From positions 1-13,917 of the forward strand of contig CAYZZT010000018.1 of NCBI GenBank assembly GCA_964483025.1: DNA of 13,917 bases, given 5' to 3'. Below the pieces are notes generated by a model. It ran no database searches, was not told the DNA's origin, and was given only the letters and a program-made list of their open reading frames with translations. Shown here one piece after another: positions 10,953-13,917 of the stretch. This stretch comes from CAIZIN01 sp964483025. Its GTDB lineage: Bacteria > Patescibacteriota > Minisyncoccia > Phycocordibacterales > CAIZIN01. How positions within the stretch are numbered: position 1 is the first letter of the stretch; every line of letters begins with the position of its first letter. A program made the position numbers and the translations under genes.

Positions 10953-11251
10953 TCCTTACTCCACCATCTACCAAACCTGCCGATAAGTAATACAAATATT
11001 CCGATGAAAGCTAGAGAAAATCCAAGACCTGAATATGGATCATTAAAACCCTGTCCTGGAAAATGATTAGCAAATAAGGATAAACCGCTAACGATCATCA
11101 AAATACCAATGAGTATAACTACCTTCCATTTCTTTGTTGAATGTCTGCTATTTTGAATGGTTACCTTGTGATTACCACCACCAAAGCCCATCCACCCAAG
11201 AATAATGGTCCCGATTATCATTGCTGATACTTGTATAAAAAATTCACTCAT
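10949..11251 (-). CDS. small membrane protein, 100 aa
   Basis: Three hydrophobic helices: about residues 8-26 (VSAMIIGTIILGWMGFGGG), 43-62 (KVVILIGILMIVSGLSLFA) and 75-93 (GLGFSLAFIGIFVLLIGRF). A basic loop RHSTKKWK lies between the first two, and the protein ends in RWWSKD. I do not recognise a family. It is divergent from the zinc-ribbon gene at 11329. TAATGT ending six bases before the ATG is a possible leaderless -10. Confidence 0.75.
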   Translation of the reverse strand: MSEFFIQVSAMIIGTIILGWMGFGGGNHKVTIQNSRHSTKKWKVVILIGILMIVSGLSLFANHFPGQGFNDPYSGLGFSLAFIGIFVLLIGRFGRWWSKD

Positions 11252-11293
11252 ACCAGAACATTATTCCTAGATTAACAAAAAGTAAAGAATCGA

Positions 11294-11322
11294 TTGACTT
11301 CATATCAGCTTCGATCAATGAT
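11294..11322 (+). promoter_or_regulatory. promoter of the 67-aa gene (leaderless)
   Basis: TTGACT (11294-11299), 17-base spacer, AATGAT (11317-11322), then CTGAGT and ATG 11329. Confidence 0.55.
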
Positions 11323-11328
11323 CTGAGT

Positions 11329-11532
11329 ATGAAAAGTAAGACAGAGAAATTTCCAAAACACGCCTGTCAGTTTTGTGGCTGTGACCGTAAGTTTGTAGAA
11401 ACAATTATCGATGATGAGTTTATTTGGAATGAAAAAGAGAATATGTATCAACCAAATGGATTCACTGATGCTTTTGAACATACAGGATTTGCATACTGCC
11501 CAGAGTGCAAGGAACAATGGACTGGATTATAA
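11329..11532 (+). CDS. small zinc-ribbon-like protein, 67 aa
   Basis: HACQFCGCD (11-19) and YCPECKEQW (56-64) supply two CxxC knuckles about 40 residues apart, a zinc-ribbon arrangement, with an acidic middle (IIDDEFIWNEKEN). No nuclease or polymerase signature is seen and the family is not recognised. The gene has its own promoter and a strong terminator, so it is a stand-alone unit. Confidence 0.8.
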   Translation: MKSKTEKFPKHACQFCGCDRKFVETIIDDEFIWNEKENMYQPNGFTDAFEHTGFAYCPECKEQWTGL

Positions 11533-11578
11533 AAACTAGTGAATAGAGGGTAAAAACAGGGGTCCATTCACTGGTTTT
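11532..11578 (+). terminator. terminator after the 67-aa gene
   Basis: 13-bp stem AAAACTAGTGAAT / ATTCACTGGTTTT (one G-T pair) with a 21-base loop, ending in TTTT. Confidence 0.65.
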
Positions 11579-11605
11579 AACCTAAATTCGGTGAATTTGA
11601 CACTA

Positions 11606-11634
11606 TTGTTGATTTTGGTGAAATATGCTAATAT
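11606..11634 (+). promoter_or_regulatory. promoter of the abiE operon
   Basis: TTGTTG (11606-11611), 17-base spacer, TAATAT (11629-11634). The expected start near 11641 gives a leader of about 35 bases. Confidence 0.5.
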
Positions 11635-11635
11635 T

Positions 11636-11672
11636 GTTACCAGAAAGGGATTTAAACACCCCTTTCAGTAAC
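11636..11672 (+). promoter_or_regulatory. inverted repeat before abiEi (operator or leader hairpin)
   Basis: GTTAC-CA-GAAAGGG pairs with CCCTTTC-A-GTAAC, 12 pairs with a small internal bulge, ending three bases before ATG 11676. AbiEi antitoxins bind inverted repeats in their own promoter, so this is the best candidate site. As RNA it would hide the translation start. Confidence 0.5.
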
Positions 11673-11675
11673 TAA

Positions 11676-12260
11676 ATGGATAAAATACCAACAAAAGGCG
11701 AATATTTAGAGGTCTTATTGAGATCTACAAAAACCATCTTTTCTACAAAAGATGCGGCTTTATTGTGGAATGAGAATGATAACAAGATAGTTACTGACAG
11801 ATTAAAGAAATATGTAAACGCTGGGAAATTGGTTAGACCTTACAGAGGATTATATGCAAAAGATACAAACTATGATCGCTTTGAATTAGCTACTCGTATC
11901 TACACACCTTCATACATTAGTTTCGAAACTGTCTTAACAAGAGAGGGTGTGAATTTTCAATACTACGGAAATATCTTTGTCGCCTCATATGTGAATAGAG
12001 AAATCAATGTTGGTGATCAGAAAATTACATTTGTACGCACAAAAGATTATGTTTTGAGTAATACAACTGGCATTGAGCATAAGGATGGCTATGCGATAGC
12101 TACGCGCGAGCGTGCATTTTTGGACCGAGTTTATGTATCAAAGGATTATCACTTTGATAACTTGCGTTCATTAGACTGGAATAAGGTAATGGAAATATTA
12201 CCTATTTACAATAACAAGCGTTTAGAAAAGAAAATAAAAGAATATCAAAAAGCTATATGA
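11676..12260 (+). CDS. abiEi: AbiEi-type antitoxin / transcriptional regulator, 194 aa
   Basis: First gene of a type IV toxin-antitoxin pair. An N-terminal winged helix (about 5-70) includes IFSTKDAALLWNENDNKIVTDRLKKYVNAGKLVRPYRGLYAK, the usual AbiEi/AbiGi start. The middle part has YISFETVLTREGV, and IATRERAFLDRVY matches the family's A-x-x-E-R-A-x-x-D segment. The family is known to repress its own operon and to counter the nucleotidyltransferase toxin. The stop TGA overlaps the ATG of the next gene (ATGA), so the two are translated together. No Shine-Dalgarno is visible. Confidence 0.92.
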   Translation: MDKIPTKGEYLEVLLRSTKTIFSTKDAALLWNENDNKIVTDRLKKYVNAGKLVRPYRGLYAKDTNYDRFELATRIYTPSYISFETVLTREGVNFQYYGNIFVASYVNREINVGDQKITFVRTKDYVLSNTTGIEHKDGYAIATRERAFLDRVYVSKDYHFDNLRSLDWNKVMEILPIYNNKRLEKKIKEYQKAI

Positions 12261-12952
12261 CATTAGATTTCTCAAAACACAAAAATATTTTATTACAGAT
12301 TTTAAAGGATATATATTCTGATACCTCTATATCTCCATACTTAGGATTTAAAGGTGGTACTGCTGCAATGATGTTTTATGATTTACCTCGACCATCAGTC
12401 GACTTAGATTTTGATTTGTTAGATGAGACAAAAGAAAATGAGGTCTTTGAAAAGATAAATAAGATTGTAAGTAATTACGGCAAAATTACCGATTCATACA
12501 TTCAGCGATTCAATCTAAGAAACGTGGTCTCCTATGAGGCTGGCGCACAAAACATAAAAATTGAAGTTAATCGTCGTCAGTTCGGTTCTAAATATGTGAT
12601 GAAAACATATCTTGGTATTTCTATGCTTGTAATGGTGAAAGAGGATATGTTTGCGCATAAGTTGATGGCTATGCTTGAGCGAATTGGTAAAACAAGCCGT
12701 GATATTTTTGATGTAGAGTATTTTGCTAAGAATGGTTGGCCTATCAATCGCAAAATTGTAGAAGAAAGATCGGGGGTTTCTTATAAGCAAGCATTAGAAA
12801 AATGTATCACAATGTTGGAATCTATGGATAACAAACATATTTTGGATGGACTTGGCGAATTGCTTGCTGATTCACAGAAAGATTCTGCACGTGTTAAATT
12901 GAAATCGGATACCATTTTTCAATTGAAATTAATGCATAGTAACGAAAAATAA
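12257..12952 (+). CDS. abiEii: AbiEii-type nucleotidyltransferase toxin, 231 aa
   Basis: DUF1814-family nucleotidyltransferase. FKGGTAAMM (31-39) supplies the GG, and RPSVDLDFDL (45-54) supplies the catalytic D-x-D (Asp49, Asp51). VKEDMFAHKLMAMLERIGKTSRDIFDVEYF further on holds the conserved Lys and Asp of motif III. Length is slightly short for the family (about 250-300) but all motifs are present. AbiEii/MenT-type toxins transfer nucleotides to RNA or tRNA and block translation; the substrate here cannot be told. Overlap with abiEi marks a TA operon. A small hairpin follows the stop. Confidence 0.93.
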   Translation: MTLDFSKHKNILLQILKDIYSDTSISPYLGFKGGTAAMMFYDLPRPSVDLDFDLLDETKENEVFEKINKIVSNYGKITDSYIQRFNLRNVVSYEAGAQNIKIEVNRRQFGSKYVMKTYLGISMLVMVKEDMFAHKLMAMLERIGKTSRDIFDVEYFAKNGWPINRKIVEERSGVSYKQALEKCITMLESMDNKHILDGLGELLADSQKDSARVKLKSDTIFQLKLMHSNEK

Positions 12953-12977
12953 CCCTATATTATTAGGGCTATTTTGC
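12951..12977 (+). terminator. terminator of the abiE operon
   Basis: CCCTA / TAGGG around a short AT loop, followed by CTATTTT. The stem is short but sits just after the stop codon. The remainder up to 13032 has no gene that I can see. Confidence 0.45.
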
Positions 12978-13032
12978 TCGCTCCACTTGATAGAGGACAT
13001 TAGCCTGTCCGGTCAGGGAACTTGTTTGGTGT

Positions 13033-13635
13033 CTATTGGCTAGAAAGAGCTTGAATTTGATTAACGCAGTTTTGCGAAGCTGTCTTGTCTGAAATTAGTA
13101 AACAGGCTTTAGTATCTTTATTAAAACGGGCAATATCAAAATAACACCCACTCTTATCAAACTCTGTAATATCCAAACATAAACTAGGGTTGTTTGTAGC
13201 TTGAGCAACAGACATAATGCAATAGTCCCTCACACTAATATCTATTATATCTTTGCAATCATTAGAGTTTTTGCTATATGTTCCTGATAGCTCCAGCAAA
13301 CAAATATCTTTTGTGCCAAAATACCCCTTCCAATCCTTGCAGGACCCTCTAAAAATATCATTTTTTGTTAGTGTCTTTTCTGTAGTGTTTATTTTTACAG
13401 TTTCTTTTCAAATGTTTGGGGTTTCTTGAGAGCTGTCGGCTTTAAAATTTTCTGTTGCAGATTCGTTTTCGGTACTTTTTTTAGTGGTAGTTGAATTTTC
13501 TTGGAAAACATTAACTTTACTCTCGGATTGAATTTTTTGAGTAGTAATATATGTCCATCCCCCAATTCCTAATAATGCTAAAACTGAAATTGATATTAAT
13601 AAAGGAATCACAAAACCTTTTTGAGAATTTTTCAT
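13033..13635 (-). pseudogene. membrane-anchored Cys-rich protein, broken by an in-frame TGA
   Basis: One reading frame of 200 codons holds both halves. The N-terminus MKNSQKGFVIPLLISISVLALLG is a signal anchor, followed by a Ser/Thr/Glu-rich linker. A TGA interrupts at 13410-13408, after ETPNI. The same frame then continues KETVKINTTEK into a domain with CKDWKGYF, DYCIMSVAQATNNPSLC, GCYFDIARFNKDTKAC and QNCV. These look like repeated C-x(n)-A-x(n)-C units, probably disulfide-rich outside the cell. The downstream half has no good start codon or ribosome site of its own. The stop could be a mutation of TGG or CGA, a sequencing error, or read-through. The promoter is intact (TACAAT six bases before ATG 13635). 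Confidence 0.8.
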
Positions 13636-13641
13636 ATAAGA

Positions 13642-13647
13642 ATTGTA
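13642..13647 (-). promoter_or_regulatory. -10 box of the Cys-rich protein gene (leaderless)
   Basis: TACAAT, then TCTTAT, then ATG 13635; ATTACA 17 bases further up is a fair -35. Confidence 0.6.
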
Positions 13648-13684
13648 GCAGATTTAATTTGTTTTGTAATGGGTTTGGTGCGGT

Positions 13685-13716
13685 AAAACAAGAGTGCCAA
13701 GGCCTCGACTTGGCAC
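13685..13716 (-). terminator. hairpin terminator, minus strand
   Basis: GTGCCAAG / CTTGGCAC (13694-13701 with 13709-13716). On the minus strand it is followed by TCTTGTTTT. It could stop transcripts coming from the promoter at 13797-13824. Confidence 0.6.
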
Positions 13717-13729
13717 CATTAAAGAAAAG

Positions 13730-13790
13730 TCCATATAAAAGAAAAGGGGGCCTTAGGTAGTTAACCGTTCGGGCCCCTTTTCATATTGAT
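13730..13790 (-). ncRNA. candidate small RNA or leader transcript
   Basis: A promoter at 13824-13797 points to a start near 13790. About 10 bases later a strong GC hairpin (13781-13771 with 13752-13742) is followed by CTTTTCTTTT, a terminator. The resulting RNA would be about 60 bases. It also contains ATG AAA AGG GGC CCG AAC GGT TAA (13784-13761), a seven-residue ORF inside the hairpin. No known RNA family is recognised. Confidence 0.4.
13742..13781. terminator. bidirectional terminator-like hairpin
   Basis: AAAAGGGG-G-CC pairs with GG-G-CCCCTTTT, loop of 18 bases. T-rich flanks on both strands. Confidence 0.65.
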
Positions 13791-13796
13791 ACTGTA

Positions 13797-13824
13797 ATTG
13801 TAGCAAATACACACAAAAAATCAA
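13797..13824 (-). promoter_or_regulatory. orphan promoter, minus strand
   Basis: TTGATT (13824-13819), 16-base spacer, TACAAT (13802-13797). No coding gene follows directly; the next ATG gene (13635) has its own -10. Confidence 0.5.
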
Positions 13825-13875
13825 GTAGTTTGGGCGAATTCTCCTTTGAAATGCAACGAAGCTGTTTGGTGGGGT

Positions 13876-13911
13876 AATAAAAAGACCCTAAGAGAATTGC
13901 TCTTTCGGGTC
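13876..13911 (-). terminator. terminator of a gene beyond the window
   Basis: On the minus strand: GACCC, inner AAGAG/CTCTT pairing, GGGTC, then TTTTTATT. It belongs to a minus-strand gene that must lie past the right edge. Confidence 0.8.
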
Positions 13912-13917
13912 ATTAAA

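Noticed and set aside
13033..13635. UGA read as glycine (genetic code 25) to explain the in-frame TGA
   Set aside because: Other genes here stop at TGA in sensible places (399-401 with the terminator directly after), and the long genes contain no internal TGA.
1..13917. CRISPR arrays, rRNA genes, transposase or integrase genes
   Set aside because: No regularly spaced repeat series, no rRNA-like conserved stretch, and no ORF with transposase or recombinase motifs was found.

Overview
The window looks like a piece of a small-genome candidate-phyla (Patescibacteria/CPR, Parcubacteria-like) bacterium. This is inference from AT-rich DNA, compact genes, many very small membrane or zinc-ribbon proteins, a tRNA end without an encoded CCA, and a striking run of genes whose -10 box ends six bases before the start codon (probable leaderless mRNAs). 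TGA works as a stop: the 130-aa gene at 399-791 ends in TGA directly before a terminator, and long ORFs lack internal TGA. This argues against the UGA=Gly code of Gracilibacteria/Absconditabacteria.

Layout. 1-370: a tRNA-Ser(UGA) missing its 5' part, embedded in short hairpin repeats and a duplication of the tRNA 3' end. 399-1650: three small genes of unknown function (a basic protein, a two-helix membrane protein, and an anchored protein with an unusually structured leader). 1797-1959: a 163-bp palindrome-bounded repeat. 1986-3242: a Y-family (DinB/Pol IV-type) polymerase with a Gram-positive-type LexA box in its promoter. 3417-4108: a 51-aa lmo0937-like membrane protein and a cysteine-rich protein. 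4175-5680: an LctP-type lactate permease.

5920-6271 is a second repeat mosaic. It ends in a hairpin plus a ~40-codon ORF that recurs at 10779-10952. Between them, 6327-8477 holds a co-oriented stress-type module: ArsR-family regulator, glutaredoxin, secreted Met/Gly-rich protein, ECF sigma factor and an overlapping membrane protein that is a likely anti-sigma. Then come a class III Fic AMP-transferase (8556-9110), an AAA/DUF4143 ATPase with a repeated operator in its promoter (9231-10517) and a zinc-ribbon protein. 10949-11532 carries a divergent pair of small genes.

11676-12952 is an AbiEi/AbiEii type IV toxin-antitoxin operon. 13033-13635 is a membrane-anchored Cys-rich protein gene broken by one in-frame TGA. 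The last 280 bp contain three terminator-like hairpins and an unexplained promoter on the minus strand that could make a small RNA. Fic, the ATPase and AbiE together suggest an accessory/defence region, and the repeats at its edges suggest recent rearrangement.
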